The translations under genes were made by a program, and so were the position numbers. 64,000 nucleotides of DNA. It comes from Butyrivibrio hungatei DSM 14810 (lineage in GTDB: Bacteria; Bacillota; Clostridia; Lachnospirales; Lachnospiraceae). Position 1 is the stretch's first letter; each line of letters begins with the position of its first letter. The stretch spans positions 1 to 64,000 of the forward strand of contig NZ_FRDH01000013.1 of NCBI RefSeq assembly GCF_900143205.1, written 5' to 3'. Below, piece after piece: positions 34,576 to 44,239 of this stretch. The notes beneath the pieces were generated by a model, which made no database searches, had not been told where the DNA came from, and saw nothing but the letters and a program-made list of their open reading frames with translations.

Positions 34576-35661
34576 TTACTTGTTAGAATACATCTTTTCG
34601 TAGTATTTCTCGTAGTCTCCGCTTGTTACATTCTTCATCCAGTCCATGTTGTCGAAGTACCATTTTATTGTCTTCTTGATTCCTTCAGCAAACATTGTTT
34701 CTGGCTCCCAGCCAATCTCAGCTTTGATCTTGTCTGGAGCGATAGCGTAACGTCTGTCATGACCTTTTCTGTCACTTACGTACTTGATAAGGTCATAAGA
34801 AAGGTGGGCCTTTCTTGGATCAGAGTCATCAAGAACTTCCTTAAGAGTATCAATGATAGTCTTAACGATCTCGATGTTCTGCTTCTCGTTGTGACCACCA
34901 ACGTTGTATGTCTCAAAGAGACGTCCCTTTTCCTGAACCATGTCGATAGCCTTGGCGTGATCCTCTACATAGAGCCAGTCACGTACGTTCTTACCATCGC
35001 CATATACAGGAAGATCCTTGCCTGCAAGAGCGTTGTTGATGATAAGAGGAATAAGCTTCTCTGGGAACTGGTAAGGTCCATAGTTATTTGAGCAGTTAGT
35101 AATGTTGGCTGGGAACTTGTATGTGTCCATATATGCCTTTACGAGCATATCTGAGCTAGCCTTACTTGCTGAATATGGGCTGTGTGGTGAATATGGAGTT
35201 GTCTCATAGAAGAAAGCATTTGGATCATCATCAAGTGAACCATATACTTCGTCTGTAGAAACGTGAAGGAACTTCTTGCCTTCCTTGAATGTTCCGTCAG
35301 GAAGCTCCCATGCCTTCTTGGCAGCATTGAGCATTGTAGCTGTACCAAGAACGTTAGTCTGTACAAAGACCTCTGGATTAACGATTGATCTGTCAACGTG
35401 ACTCTCTGCAGCAAAATGAACTACTCTGTCGATATCATTTTCCTCAAAGATCTTATTTATGGCATCTCTATCACAGATGTCAGCTCTTATGAATGTGTAG
35501 TTGTCTCTGTTCTCCACATCCTTAAGGTTCTCAAGATTGCCGGCATATGTAAGCACGTCAACGTTGATGATCCTGATCTCGTTATCATATTTCTTAAACA
35601 TATAGTGTATGTAGTTGGAACCAATGAAACCAGCTCCTCCAGTTACAAGATAAGTTCTCAT
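34576..35661 (-). CDS. rmlB: dTDP-glucose 4,6-dehydratase
   Basis: A 361-residue extended short-chain dehydrogenase, second step to dTDP-rhamnose. VTGGAGFIGSNYIHYM at 6-21 binds NAD; HFAAESHVDRSI, STDEVYGSL, and YSASKASSDMLV (catalytic Tyr-x3-Lys) follow, then NNYGPYQFPEKLIP and DWLYVEDHAKAID. GAGGC lies 8 nt before the ATG. rmlD, the final reductase, is not seen in this window. Confidence 0.97.
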   Translation of the reverse strand: MRTYLVTGGAGFIGSNYIHYMFKKYDNEIRIINVDVLTYAGNLENLKDVENRDNYTFIRADICDRDAINKIFEENDIDRVVHFAAESHVDRSIVNPEVFVQTNVLGTATMLNAAKKAWELPDGTFKEGKKFLHVSTDEVYGSLDDDPNAFFYETTPYSPHSPYSASKASSDMLVKAYMDTYKFPANITNCSNNYGPYQFPEKLIPLIINNALAGKDLPVYGDGKNVRDWLYVEDHAKAIDMVQEKGRLFETYNVGGHNEKQNIEIVKTIIDTLKEVLDDSDPRKAHLSYDLIKYVSDRKGHDRRYAIAPDKIKAEIGWEPETMFAEGIKKTIKWYFDNMDWMKNVTSGDYEKYYEKMYSNK

Positions 35662-35693
35662 TTTTTTGCCTCATTTCTAATTTTTTGAAAAAT

Positions 35694-37145
35694 TTACTGG
35701 TATAGTATACCACAACCAATCGTCAAGTAGAAGAGTCCCATTCCATAGCACATATAGCGCGGCTGTGGGAATATCATAGAGCCTGTAACCACAGAGTTTA
35801 TCAGTATTCCCATGAATACGATAAGTGCAAACAGGCACAGTTCTCTGCTCTTTTCATCCTTCTTCATTATCAACCTTACGCTAAAAAGAATCAGATAAAA
35901 GAGATAAATAAATATAGAAACCTTAACAAGGATCGCAGGTCGATTATTCGCCACAGATATCACAAGTGCCTTTGCCACATTTGCCACCAGAACGTACAAA
36001 AACTCAGACGACTTACCGGTAAATATACCCTTTATATCCTTTAAAAGAAGCTCTTTTGCAAGAACTGCTTCTACTTCATTTTCCTTTATGTCAAACTCCG
36101 GTCCTGAAATTTCAGGAAATTTCTCGGATACATATTGCTGGCAATACGGGATCACAATATCAAAGCCTATTATGTCATAGCCTTCTGCGTAGTGGCTTGT
36201 CATTTCAAGCCAGGTAGAATCAAAGTTCTGAGAAGGAGCATAGGAAATCGTCAGCTCTTTTGCCACGCATTCATCATAGATGCGGGTGTACAGGCTTCCA
36301 AGCTCCGGGAATTTCTGAGAGTCTTCATACTTGTCATAGAGGTGAACGTCCTCAGCATCTGCAGTATAAAGAACCGTACAAAGAGTTCCCTTGCTATTAC
36401 CTACGTGCTCAGCAAACTTGCCTCTTACAGCGTAGTTGTAACTTCTATCGATGACGCCAATACTGATGACCGCCAAGATTCCCATGATGACTATAGAAAG
36501 GAACCTTCTGGGGTCTCTAGTTCTTTTAACAATGAGATGAATGATCAGTGACACTGCGCCCATGATCAGGATCGTAATGAGCATTTGCTTCCTGATGCTT
36601 GAAATCAAGACACTCAAAAGAAATACCGCCAACATGTTCATCGCTGAGTAGTTCCGGAAAAGTTCAAAGAGCCTTATGCTAAACAGCACAAACAGCGGCA
36701 TTGCAAGAGCTTCTGTCATGATGCATTCAGAGTACATGGAGCCTCTGTTTGCCACAAATCTGTTGAGGATTGCAACTGCCATCTGGGAAAAGAGTCCCAT
36801 AAAGCCTACAATGGTCGCTCTCTGCCTTGAGTACCTTTGCTCCAGCGTGTAGTCATACATGTAGATTCCAAGCCTTGCTGCGGTGTAAACCCACAATAGG
36901 CTCTGGATGATCACAACGCAGAACAGATAAGAAGGCTGTCCGTACATAGTTCCGGCGAAATCAAAAAGTTCAAAGAGCTTTCTGATTCCCAAAAGAAACA
37001 GTGGATAAACCGGTTCTCTTGAGAAATCCATGGAGGTGTAGCTTGCAGAATCCACGCACCACACCGTTCCATCGATGATCGCCATACCTATATAGAACAC
37101 AAACGGTATTAGTATTGAAATGATCTTAAAACGTTTCTTGTCCAT
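35694..37145 (-). CDS. Polytopic membrane protein, GT-C glycosyltransferase-like
   Basis: A 483-residue protein with about ten to eleven hydrophobic helices. After the first helix the outer loop contains CVDSASYTSMDFSREPVYPLF, an acidic pair plus an R-x-P-x-Y-P motif like that of GT-C enzymes and polymerases that use polyprenyl-phosphate sugars. A large extracytoplasmic domain lies at about 260-370. It could be a side-chain transferase or a polymerase. No sequence I know pins it down. Confidence 0.6.
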   Translation of the reverse strand: MDKKRFKIISILIPFVFYIGMAIIDGTVWCVDSASYTSMDFSREPVYPLFLLGIRKLFELFDFAGTMYGQPSYLFCVVIIQSLLWVYTAARLGIYMYDYTLEQRYSRQRATIVGFMGLFSQMAVAILNRFVANRGSMYSECIMTEALAMPLFVLFSIRLFELFRNYSAMNMLAVFLLSVLISSIRKQMLITILIMGAVSLIIHLIVKRTRDPRRFLSIVIMGILAVISIGVIDRSYNYAVRGKFAEHVGNSKGTLCTVLYTADAEDVHLYDKYEDSQKFPELGSLYTRIYDECVAKELTISYAPSQNFDSTWLEMTSHYAEGYDIIGFDIVIPYCQQYVSEKFPEISGPEFDIKENEVEAVLAKELLLKDIKGIFTGKSSEFLYVLVANVAKALVISVANNRPAILVKVSIFIYLFYLILFSVRLIMKKDEKSRELCLFALIVFMGILINSVVTGSMIFPQPRYMCYGMGLFYLTIGCGILYQ

Positions 37146-37166
37146 CTAATATCTTTCTAACAAAGC

Positions 37167-40100
37167 TTAGTAGCAGATATTCATGTCAACGTTTCCTGAG
37201 ATACCTGTTACTTTGCCCTTTGAAGTGTACTGCCACATGTCATATCTTGAACCTGTGTATGTAACCTGTGAAGCGTACTGTGCAAGCCAGATCTTGTAAC
37301 CTGTGATCTGTGAAGTGTTGATCTTGCTTGTGAACCAGGTCTTGTTTGCGTAAACGCCAACCTGGTAGCCTGCATTCTTGATAGTTCCGCAGAATGCCTT
37401 TATGTTAGCAGTTCTCTGCTCAGCACTGATTCTGTCACCACGACCGTTACTTCCCTCAACGTCAAGGTATACAGGGAATGAAAGGCTGTATCCCTTGCAA
37501 AGGCTGATAACCATTGAAGCTTCTTCAACAGCCTCAACCTCATTTACCGCCTGAGTAAAGAAGTACACACCAACTCTAAGTCCTGCTGCCTGAGCTCCCT
37601 TGATGTTTGCTCTGAACTTAGGATCCTCGATAAGTGTTCCCTCAGAAGAACCTCTATATCCACATCTGATGATAACAAAGTTGACGCCTGAGTTCTTAAC
37701 TGCGTTCCAGTCAATGTTTCCGTTCCACTTGCTGACATCGATACCCATTGCACCAGGTGACTTAACAAGTGCACCGTCGCTATCAAATGTGTACTTAGCA
37801 CCCTGGATTACCTGCTCGCCCTTAACTCTATCTCCGTTCTTGTCGTAGAAATAAGTCTTGCCATCAAGTGTCTGCCAACCTGTGTACTTGAAAGCTGTAG
37901 CAGCTTTTCTTGTATAGAACTTCTTGTTTCCGTCGTAGTAATCCTGATAAGTAGCTTCTCTATACTTATCGCCATCCTTAACGTAAACAGTGTTTCCGCT
38001 CTTATCCTTAAGGACTGTTCCTTTGCCTACTACCTTCACTTCAATCTTGGCATCTGTGTAACCATCAGCTGAAACTGTAAGAGTTACATCACCTGCTGCC
38101 TTACCAGTAATTGTATCGACATTAACTGTTACTTTATTGGTATCACTTGAAACAACCTTAGTGATCTTAACGTTATTAGCTGTTATCTTGAGGGTCTGGC
38201 CTTCAACAAGAGTAGCCTTTGTGAAGGATACAGGAACTGTATCTTTGCCTACGACCTTAACTGTTACAGGATAATCATTATATCCATTAGCTGTAAGTGT
38301 AATTGTTGTACTCTTTCCAGGTGTTACACCAGTAACTTTCTTGTTATCTTCAACCTTAGCGATGCCAGCATCAGATGATGTGTACTTAATATCTGATGGT
38401 GCATTCTTAAGAGAAAGAACTGATGCAATATCTACAGTCTCTTTTTCCTTAACAGTGATCTCTTTTGCAGAAGTCTCGAAGTTCTTCTTTGCAGGATCGT
38501 CTACTGTAAGAGTTACTTCTTTTGCATTATATTTATCAGCAGTTACCTTAAGAGTTACTTGTCCCTTCTTTGTTCCTTCTACTGTTGTTCCTGTTATCTT
38601 GACTTGTCCATCTCCGCCAGACTGTGTAACTGTTGGATTTGAAGGTCCTGTAACCTTAACTGTTGCCTTCTCGCCTACTTTTATGCTGTTAGGTGTAACC
38701 TCAACAGTCATGTCCTTGTTAGGCTCTTCTTTAACATTTACTTCAAATGACTTTTCTTTATAATCGTCATTACCTTTAATTGTAATTTTTGCTTTACCAG
38801 TGCCAACAGCCTTTACTGTTGTTCCTGATACAGTAGCAGCACTTGCGTTATCTGAAGTAATCTCAGGATTAGATGGTCCCTTAGCAATAGAAATAGTTGC
38901 TTCCTGTCCAACTGTAAGTTCAGTTGCAGAAATGCTGGCTTCAATATCTACCTTTTCCTTAGGAGTTGTACTTCCGCCACCCTCTCCAGGGTTATCTGTG
39001 CTTCCGCCACCTTCACCGCTTCCGCCTGTGCCGTTTCCACCTTCGGAGCTCTCTTTTGAGCTCTTATTTGAAGCTGCATCATTACTTGTCAGAGAATTCC
39101 CTTCGCCAGGATTTCTTGCTCCAGCCATTCTCATGAAGCTTCCAGCTGTTAACTTAGCTGTAGTTCCTGGAGGAGTGATATCTTCCTTCTTGATCTCATC
39201 ATAGCTGTACTGTCCATCAGAAGCTTCACCGATAGGAGTCTTCGTACTCTCAACCCACTCAACTGTATCCTTAAGCTGAGACTCAACCTCTGTCTTAACC
39301 TGAGTATCTTCCTTCGCAGCGTTGACCTGAGATTCCTTCTTAACCTCGTTGCTGACATCGACTGCCTTCATCTCAACTGTGTCTTTTACAGTAATTGTCT
39401 TACTTGAAGAATCAAGTGTGTATGTTGAATACTCATCAGAAAGAGCCATTGGAGTAACTGTGTACTTGCCGGCCTTGATATCCTTCTTATAGATGATTCC
39501 GTCCTTATCGTGATCATCATAAGTTACAGTGCTTCCGTCCGGGCACTTTACAGAAACTTCGAAATGAACATTTCCAACAAGCTTCTTGGTCTCTGAGTTG
39601 ATGAACTTGATCTTAATGTCGCTCTTAATAGAAGTAAGAGTCATCTGAACTGTTACGCCCTTAGCGTCATCAGCGATCTCTTCCTCTTCTTCCTCTTCTT
39701 CGATCATCTGAGCTGTCATAGACTTAGCCTTCTCAGCGTCAGCCATAGCAAGAAGTCCGCTCTCGCCTACAACTTCTACCTCGCCAAGAGTTGTTCCTAC
39801 ATCTGCAAAAGAGCTGATCTGCTCATTCTTGGTACTGGCTGCCTTGTAGAATATGCCAGTAGCAACTGCACCAGCAATAAGGAAAAGAAATACTGCTGCC
39901 GCAATTCTTTCAACTGCAGATGTATTCTTGATTTTTTCTAAAGCACCAGCAAAAAAGATTGCTGCGCCAGATTCTCTGTGGCCTCTGGAACGATCTCTTC
40001 TGCTGCCTCTATCTCTGCGATTTCTTTCGCCACGGTCTCTATCTCTACGTCCTCTTACTGGAGCGTAATCATCATCCTCATCATCGTCATAACGGTCATA

Positions 40101-40703
40101 GTCGTCTTCGTAGCGATCATCGTAGTCACGGTCATACTCGTCATCATAACGATCATCTCTGTAATCGCGGTCATACTCATCATCATAACGATCATCATCG
40201 TCATAATCACGGTCATCTCTATCGTAGTCGTCTTCGTCGTAATGATCATCATCGCCGTCGTAGTCTTCCTCATCCTCGTAGTACTCGTCTTCATACTCAC
40301 GGTCGTACTCATCGTCAGGAATTCCGTTATACTCGCGGTCATCTACATCATCTTCGTAACGATCTTCTTCCTCTTCGTCTTCGTAACGATCCTCTTCTTT
40401 GTCATAATCGTCATCTTCGTAGTCGTCGCGCTCTACATCATCATAGTCTTCATCCTCGTAGTCGCGATCATCCCTGCGATCATAATCGTCGTAGTCATCT
40501 TCATACTCGCGATCATCATCTCTGTCATAATCGTCATCTTCATAGTCACGATCATCATAATCATCATCGTACTCAGGATCGTAATCTTCGTAATCATCCT
40601 CGTACTGATCATACTGCTCGTCAAAATCAATTCTCTCGTCGTGTCTCTTGGTACGTGATTTCTTACCAAAAAGGCCTAAACCCTTTTTTGTACTTCTTTT
40701 CAT
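37167..40703 (-). CDS. GH25 lysozyme with Ig-like repeats and a very long Asp/Tyr-rich cytoplasmic tail
   Basis: An 1178-residue single-pass protein. Residues about 20-230 are almost only Asp, Tyr, Arg and Glu in repeats such as YDDDYDDRDYEDDDYDRD, then an Arg-rich stretch (RGRRDRDRGERNRRDRGSRR) and a helix at about 264-287. Outside: a Glu/Thr-rich region, a Gly/Ser linker (GEGGGSTDNPGEGGGS), three to four bacterial Ig-like (Big2) domains (about 590-905), a cell-wall-binding-type repeat (GWQTLDGKTYFYDKNGD) and a C-terminal GH25 muramidase domain (about 990-1178: GIDVSKWNGNIDW, VYLDVEGS, DMWQYTSKGKV). The catalytic D-x-E is intact. It should cut glycan strands outside the membrane. Confidence 0.9.
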   Translation of the reverse strand: MKRSTKKGLGLFGKKSRTKRHDERIDFDEQYDQYEDDYEDYDPEYDDDYDDRDYEDDDYDRDDDREYEDDYDDYDRRDDRDYEDEDYDDVERDDYEDDDYDKEEDRYEDEEEEDRYEDDVDDREYNGIPDDEYDREYEDEYYEDEEDYDGDDDHYDEDDYDRDDRDYDDDDRYDDEYDRDYRDDRYDDEYDRDYDDRYEDDYDRYDDDEDDDYAPVRGRRDRDRGERNRRDRGSRRDRSRGHRESGAAIFFAGALEKIKNTSAVERIAAAVFLFLIAGAVATGIFYKAASTKNEQISSFADVGTTLGEVEVVGESGLLAMADAEKAKSMTAQMIEEEEEEEEIADDAKGVTVQMTLTSIKSDIKIKFINSETKKLVGNVHFEVSVKCPDGSTVTYDDHDKDGIIYKKDIKAGKYTVTPMALSDEYSTYTLDSSSKTITVKDTVEMKAVDVSNEVKKESQVNAAKEDTQVKTEVESQLKDTVEWVESTKTPIGEASDGQYSYDEIKKEDITPPGTTAKLTAGSFMRMAGARNPGEGNSLTSNDAASNKSSKESSEGGNGTGGSGEGGGSTDNPGEGGGSTTPKEKVDIEASISATELTVGQEATISIAKGPSNPEITSDNASAATVSGTTVKAVGTGKAKITIKGNDDYKEKSFEVNVKEEPNKDMTVEVTPNSIKVGEKATVKVTGPSNPTVTQSGGDGQVKITGTTVEGTKKGQVTLKVTADKYNAKEVTLTVDDPAKKNFETSAKEITVKEKETVDIASVLSLKNAPSDIKYTSSDAGIAKVEDNKKVTGVTPGKSTTITLTANGYNDYPVTVKVVGKDTVPVSFTKATLVEGQTLKITANNVKITKVVSSDTNKVTVNVDTITGKAAGDVTLTVSADGYTDAKIEVKVVGKGTVLKDKSGNTVYVKDGDKYREATYQDYYDGNKKFYTRKAATAFKYTGWQTLDGKTYFYDKNGDRVKGEQVIQGAKYTFDSDGALVKSPGAMGIDVSKWNGNIDWNAVKNSGVNFVIIRCGYRGSSEGTLIEDPKFRANIKGAQAAGLRVGVYFFTQAVNEVEAVEEASMVISLCKGYSLSFPVYLDVEGSNGRGDRISAEQRTANIKAFCGTIKNAGYQVGVYANKTWFTSKINTSQITGYKIWLAQYASQVTYTGSRYDMWQYTSKGKVTGISGNVDMNICY

Positions 40704-40796
40704 ACTTTACTCCCAAAAATAAAAAAACTTAAAACTCTCTAACTAATATATCCAGATGTAGTCATTCCCCAAAACGTCACACTACATCTGAGGTAC

Positions 40797-40825
40797 ATTT
40801 TACCATCATTGTCAACAATGGGCAA
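40797..40825 (-). promoter_or_regulatory. Candidate promoter with internal palindrome for the GH25 gene
   Basis: Minus-strand TTGCCC (40820-40825), 17-nt spacer, TAAAAT (40797-40802). A perfect inverted repeat CATTGT-TG-ACAATG (40807-40820) fills the spacer and could be an operator. The predicted leader then has a hairpin CAGATGTAGT/ACTACATCTG (about 40752-40791) before the GGGAG ribosome site. Confidence 0.4.
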
Positions 40826-40828
40826 AAA

Positions 40829-42334
40829 TCAAGGCATCAATACCGTCGTGGTATGTAGATTGAACAGGTGCGCGGCGCTCACATTAGTGAACCACTCTGA
40901 ATCTGATCCTATGCCTAGTCCTGGAAGAGACTCACACTCCACATCCCAAGGGATATAGATGATGCAATCAGTGCCCTCTTCTGCAAGTTCAAAGGTTGTA
41001 AGCTCATACTCTCTGATGCGATACACCTCTGTAAACCTTCCGTTCTTAAAATCCCTGAATGTTCTTGCTGTGAAGCTATCCTTTACGATGACGTGAGCAG
41101 AAGGTAAAACAAGCGCAAGTAAAAGTGCCAGCGCTGTCAAAGCACCAAGCGCGTATTTTACAACATGATCTGCATCTACTTTTCCACCAATGCTTACTTT
41201 TCCGGTGAGCTTATCCACAACTGTCTCACCAAACCACTGACTTATGCACAGTCCCAGGAAAATAAATGTGAATCGTGCGATAATGTCGTACATTCCTGTT
41301 ACGTGGGTACTAAGCTCATTGGTATGATATCCGTAAGCTGCCGGGAACACAGTAAAATACTGTATCAGCAATACTCCGACAAATATGATCCCCATCATGC
41401 CGTTTGTGATGCCACTTTCCTTAACTCTTACCTTGTAAATAACACCGATCAGGATAACCGCCAAAATAACAACAATAAAGATCGGATCAAACACGTTCTT
41501 CATCTCGCTGAAATAGAAAGTAAATGCATCTCTTATGGCGTCAAACACTGTTGTGTGGCCTTCCTTCAGATCTGCACTGGCTCTCTGATAATTTCCAGGT
41601 GCAGCAACGTTCACAAGGGCACCGATCATGGCAAATACAAAAGGTATCAGGAGTTTCTTTTTCGCTTTTACCCTGTCAAAAGAAACAATGACAACAGCCA
41701 GCAAAAATGAACAGGTTGGTGAAGTGATAACAAGTGATCCGCCGCTTCCAAGAAATGCAAAGATAGCAGATAAAACAAGGAAAAGATTCACCTTCCTGTT
41801 ATCAGTTTCCTGAACTGAAAGAACGCTGAAATATAATGCAAACAGAGAAAAGGTGAACATCAAAGTATAGCCAACAACTGCTGTGTACCAGTAAAAGAGC
41901 TTGGTGTCATGGACAGAACCTGTCATTGTAAAGGTACTGAGCATAGCTGCTGCCATGGCACAATAGCTCACAGTCTTATTTTTCCTGGAAAGAACTGAGA
42001 ACACAAGCCATGTAGCCCAGATAAAAAGAACCATGTAGCCAATGATCGCAATGTGAAATCCCGGAAGGCCAAATCTTGAGTAAGGCCTTATGAAATGATC
42101 AAGGAACATCGCTGTATAGCAGCCCTGCTGCATCTTGTAGATAACTGTCACCTTGTAAAGTGAGCCAATAAGTGATGAGCCAAACTCCGCCGCTCCGGCA
42201 GATCCGCCTGATTCATAGGAAAAATCATCCTCACTTGGATATGTAAACGCTGTTCCTATAAGCGGAGACGCAAGGGCCCCGATCATTACAAGGATCAGCA
42301 CAATATTCAGTAATTTGGTTACTGTCTTATTCAT
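40829..42334 (-). CDS. Polytopic membrane protein of polysaccharide locus, GT-C-like
   Basis: A 501-residue protein with about eleven hydrophobic helices. Just after helix 1 the outer loop has PSEDDFSYE, an acidic motif like the DD/ED of GT-C transferases. The last 80 residues are extracytoplasmic (YRIREYELTTFELAEEG...). It forms part of a run of membrane proteins (35694-45596) with short gaps. It is probably a side-branch glycosyltransferase using polyprenyl-phosphate donors, but the family is uncertain. Confidence 0.55.
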   Translation of the reverse strand: MNKTVTKLLNIVLILVMIGALASPLIGTAFTYPSEDDFSYESGGSAGAAEFGSSLIGSLYKVTVIYKMQQGCYTAMFLDHFIRPYSRFGLPGFHIAIIGYMVLFIWATWLVFSVLSRKNKTVSYCAMAAAMLSTFTMTGSVHDTKLFYWYTAVVGYTLMFTFSLFALYFSVLSVQETDNRKVNLFLVLSAIFAFLGSGGSLVITSPTCSFLLAVVIVSFDRVKAKKKLLIPFVFAMIGALVNVAAPGNYQRASADLKEGHTTVFDAIRDAFTFYFSEMKNVFDPIFIVVILAVILIGVIYKVRVKESGITNGMMGIIFVGVLLIQYFTVFPAAYGYHTNELSTHVTGMYDIIARFTFIFLGLCISQWFGETVVDKLTGKVSIGGKVDADHVVKYALGALTALALLLALVLPSAHVIVKDSFTARTFRDFKNGRFTEVYRIREYELTTFELAEEGTDCIIYIPWDVECESLPGLGIGSDSEWFTNVSAAHLFNLHTTTVLMP

Positions 42335-42367
42335 TCATCTTTCCTCTCATTGCGTGTTAATACCTGC

Positions 42368-43891
42368 TCATTCCCACACTGTGTAGTCATGATCAAGTAC
42401 ATATATGGTATAAACGCCAACCTGCGCTGTTTCAAGCACCTCTGGTTCTACTCTGTCCATGAACTCATTAAAGTCCTGAGCAAGATAATCCGTCACCACA
42501 TAGCAGGTAGGTCCTTCTTCTGATTTAACAGGAGGATACCAGGTGACATCAGTAAGCCACTTGCAGCCGTTCATGTCCTTCATGTTGTTGACTGCTCTGA
42601 CTTTAGCTGTATTGTTACCCATAACGGTTATACAGTTTGCGTGGTCAAAAGAGCTGTAGCCATACTCGTAGCCTTTTTCATTCATCCAGGCTGCGACCTT
42701 ATATACATCAAGATGCTCAGAATCATCATGTACCACAAGCTCATTATTAAATACCGTTGTCTGCAAGATTCCAAAGATCGCAATAAATACCACAAAGGCT
42801 TTGATGCTCTTATTCTTCACGTTCATGATAAAAAGAGCATTTCCAACTGCGATAGTAAATAGGAGCATTAGGAAATATCTGCCTGCAACTTCAACTGTAG
42901 TAAATGTTGTAAGAAGAAGGCTCACAACAAATCCTGCCGGGAAAAGAAGTACTGAAAATCTTACACTGTCCTCTTTTTCCCTTCCAAAGAGTTTGCCTAG
43001 AGCCATCAAATATCCAATAATAGCAGCAATTATGATAACAACTCTAAGAGTCCCGTAATTATCAAGAGCTACCATATCAACTATGCTGGGCCATACCTCT
43101 TCTCTGAATTTAGGAAGGGCGTTTCTGATATTCCTGCTGGCGCCAATGTTGTTTGATGATGTGAGCTTGGATGCAATGATAGACACTGCAGTCATCAGCA
43201 CCACCCATGCAAAGATGTGCTTTCTGTCAAGCTTCCTGGTCTGGATCCTGAAGATAACTCTTTTAACAATTTCAAGTCCCAAGAGCGGGAAATATATAAA
43301 GAGGCATCCGTGCATGCCCTGAAGGCCGTTCACTACCGCAACCAGCATGGACAAGGTAAATACCCAGAGCTCCACTTTCTGTTTGCGAACTGCCCTGTTA
43401 TAGAGCATCAGGATCATAAAAAGCGTAATAATGTGGCTTACGTAGTAGGATGCATAGACAAAGATCATCCTCTGCCATTCATCAGATGGCTTGGTAAACG
43501 CAAGGACCAGCAGGATGGATGAAAGAGCTGCAAGAACAGGAAAGCCCGTCTGCTTGCAGTAAAGTCCCATAACCACCAACATGATCACCATCATAACCGT
43601 ACAGGAAATGCCCATTGCAAGATTTGCATCCATCCCCACAAGAGGATAGATAAAGGCTGCAAGGTTAGGCGTGGATATGAGTCTGATGGCTGTGGATGCG
43701 TACCAGGAATCTGGCTGAATGAAATTATTCTCATAAAGCACTGTAGCCAGCAATGTTTCTGATGCGATATCAGACTCCATCCTGGCTGTGTAGTGGCTTA
43801 TATTGGCATTTGCAAAGACAAACACCAGCGATACTATTGAAGCTGCAAGTAGCACCGCCGCTATATATTCGGTCAACCTATCTTTTTTCAT
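42368..43891 (-). CDS. Polytopic membrane protein of polysaccharide locus, GT-C-like
   Basis: A 507-residue protein with about ten to eleven helices, the first at about 10-27. The outer loop holds RMESDIASETLL, again acidic residues in the GT-C position. The C-terminal about 100 residues form an extracytoplasmic domain (NEKGYEYGYSSFDHANCITVMGNN...). It is similar in plan but not obviously in sequence to the 40829-42334 product. The SMR/EamA pair starts 3 nt downstream in the same direction of reading. Confidence 0.55.
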   Translation of the reverse strand: MKKDRLTEYIAAVLLAASIVSLVFVFANANISHYTARMESDIASETLLATVLYENNFIQPDSWYASTAIRLISTPNLAAFIYPLVGMDANLAMGISCTVMMVIMLVVMGLYCKQTGFPVLAALSSILLVLAFTKPSDEWQRMIFVYASYYVSHIITLFMILMLYNRAVRKQKVELWVFTLSMLVAVVNGLQGMHGCLFIYFPLLGLEIVKRVIFRIQTRKLDRKHIFAWVVLMTAVSIIASKLTSSNNIGASRNIRNALPKFREEVWPSIVDMVALDNYGTLRVVIIIAAIIGYLMALGKLFGREKEDSVRFSVLLFPAGFVVSLLLTTFTTVEVAGRYFLMLLFTIAVGNALFIMNVKNKSIKAFVVFIAIFGILQTTVFNNELVVHDDSEHLDVYKVAAWMNEKGYEYGYSSFDHANCITVMGNNTAKVRAVNNMKDMNGCKWLTDVTWYPPVKSEEGPTCYVVTDYLAQDFNEFMDRVEPEVLETAQVGVYTIYVLDHDYTVWE

Positions 43892-43894
43892 AAT

Positions 43895-44239
43895 TTATCC
43901 CAATGCGTAGAATACAACTATACCTGAAAGAATCAGCACCATTCCTATAAATTTGCGAAGAGTAAACTTCTCCTTGAAGAAAACTCTGGACATGAACATT
44001 ACGATAATGTATCCAATCGGTTCCATTACTACTACGCCCATGTATCCAAGGCCGTCATAGCAAAAGATCGAGATAGCCATTGATACTACAAGGAGGCAGT
44101 ATCCACCGATAACAAGTGCATTTAAGTACTCTCTGATAAAGTTAGGGTACTTCTTGGTTGCGCTGAGCTTAAGGAGCATCTGTGATGATGATGCGATGAT
44201 CTCAGCAAGGATCATCAGAAGGAAGTAAATATTGATCAT
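43895..44239 (-). CDS. Small EamA/SMR-family membrane protein, subunit 2 of a pair
   Basis: A 114-residue four-helix protein (LLMILAEIIASSSQMLLKLS at the start, VEPIGYIIVMFMSRVFFKEKFTLRK in the third-fourth helix region). It overlaps the next similar gene by 4 nt (ATGA). Paired half-size transporters of this kind include ArnE/ArnF, which flip undecaprenyl-phosphate-aminoarabinose. Here the pair may flip a lipid-linked monosaccharide for the adjacent GT-C-like proteins. The fold is reasonably sure and the substrate is inferred. Confidence 0.78.
   Translation of the reverse strand: MINIYFLLMILAEIIASSSQMLLKLSATKKYPNFIREYLNALVIGGYCLLVVSMAISIFCYDGLGYMGVVVMEPIGYIIVMFMSRVFFKEKFTLRKFIGMVLILSGIVVFYALG

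Noticed and set aside
39959..40732. Long plus-strand ORFs (His/Arg-rich, and an Ile/Val-rich one at 39978-40658) opposite the GH25 tail
   Set aside because: They are complements of the GAT/GAC/TAC/CGT repeats in the Asp/Tyr-rich tail; their extreme composition and lack of ribosome sites show they are shadows.
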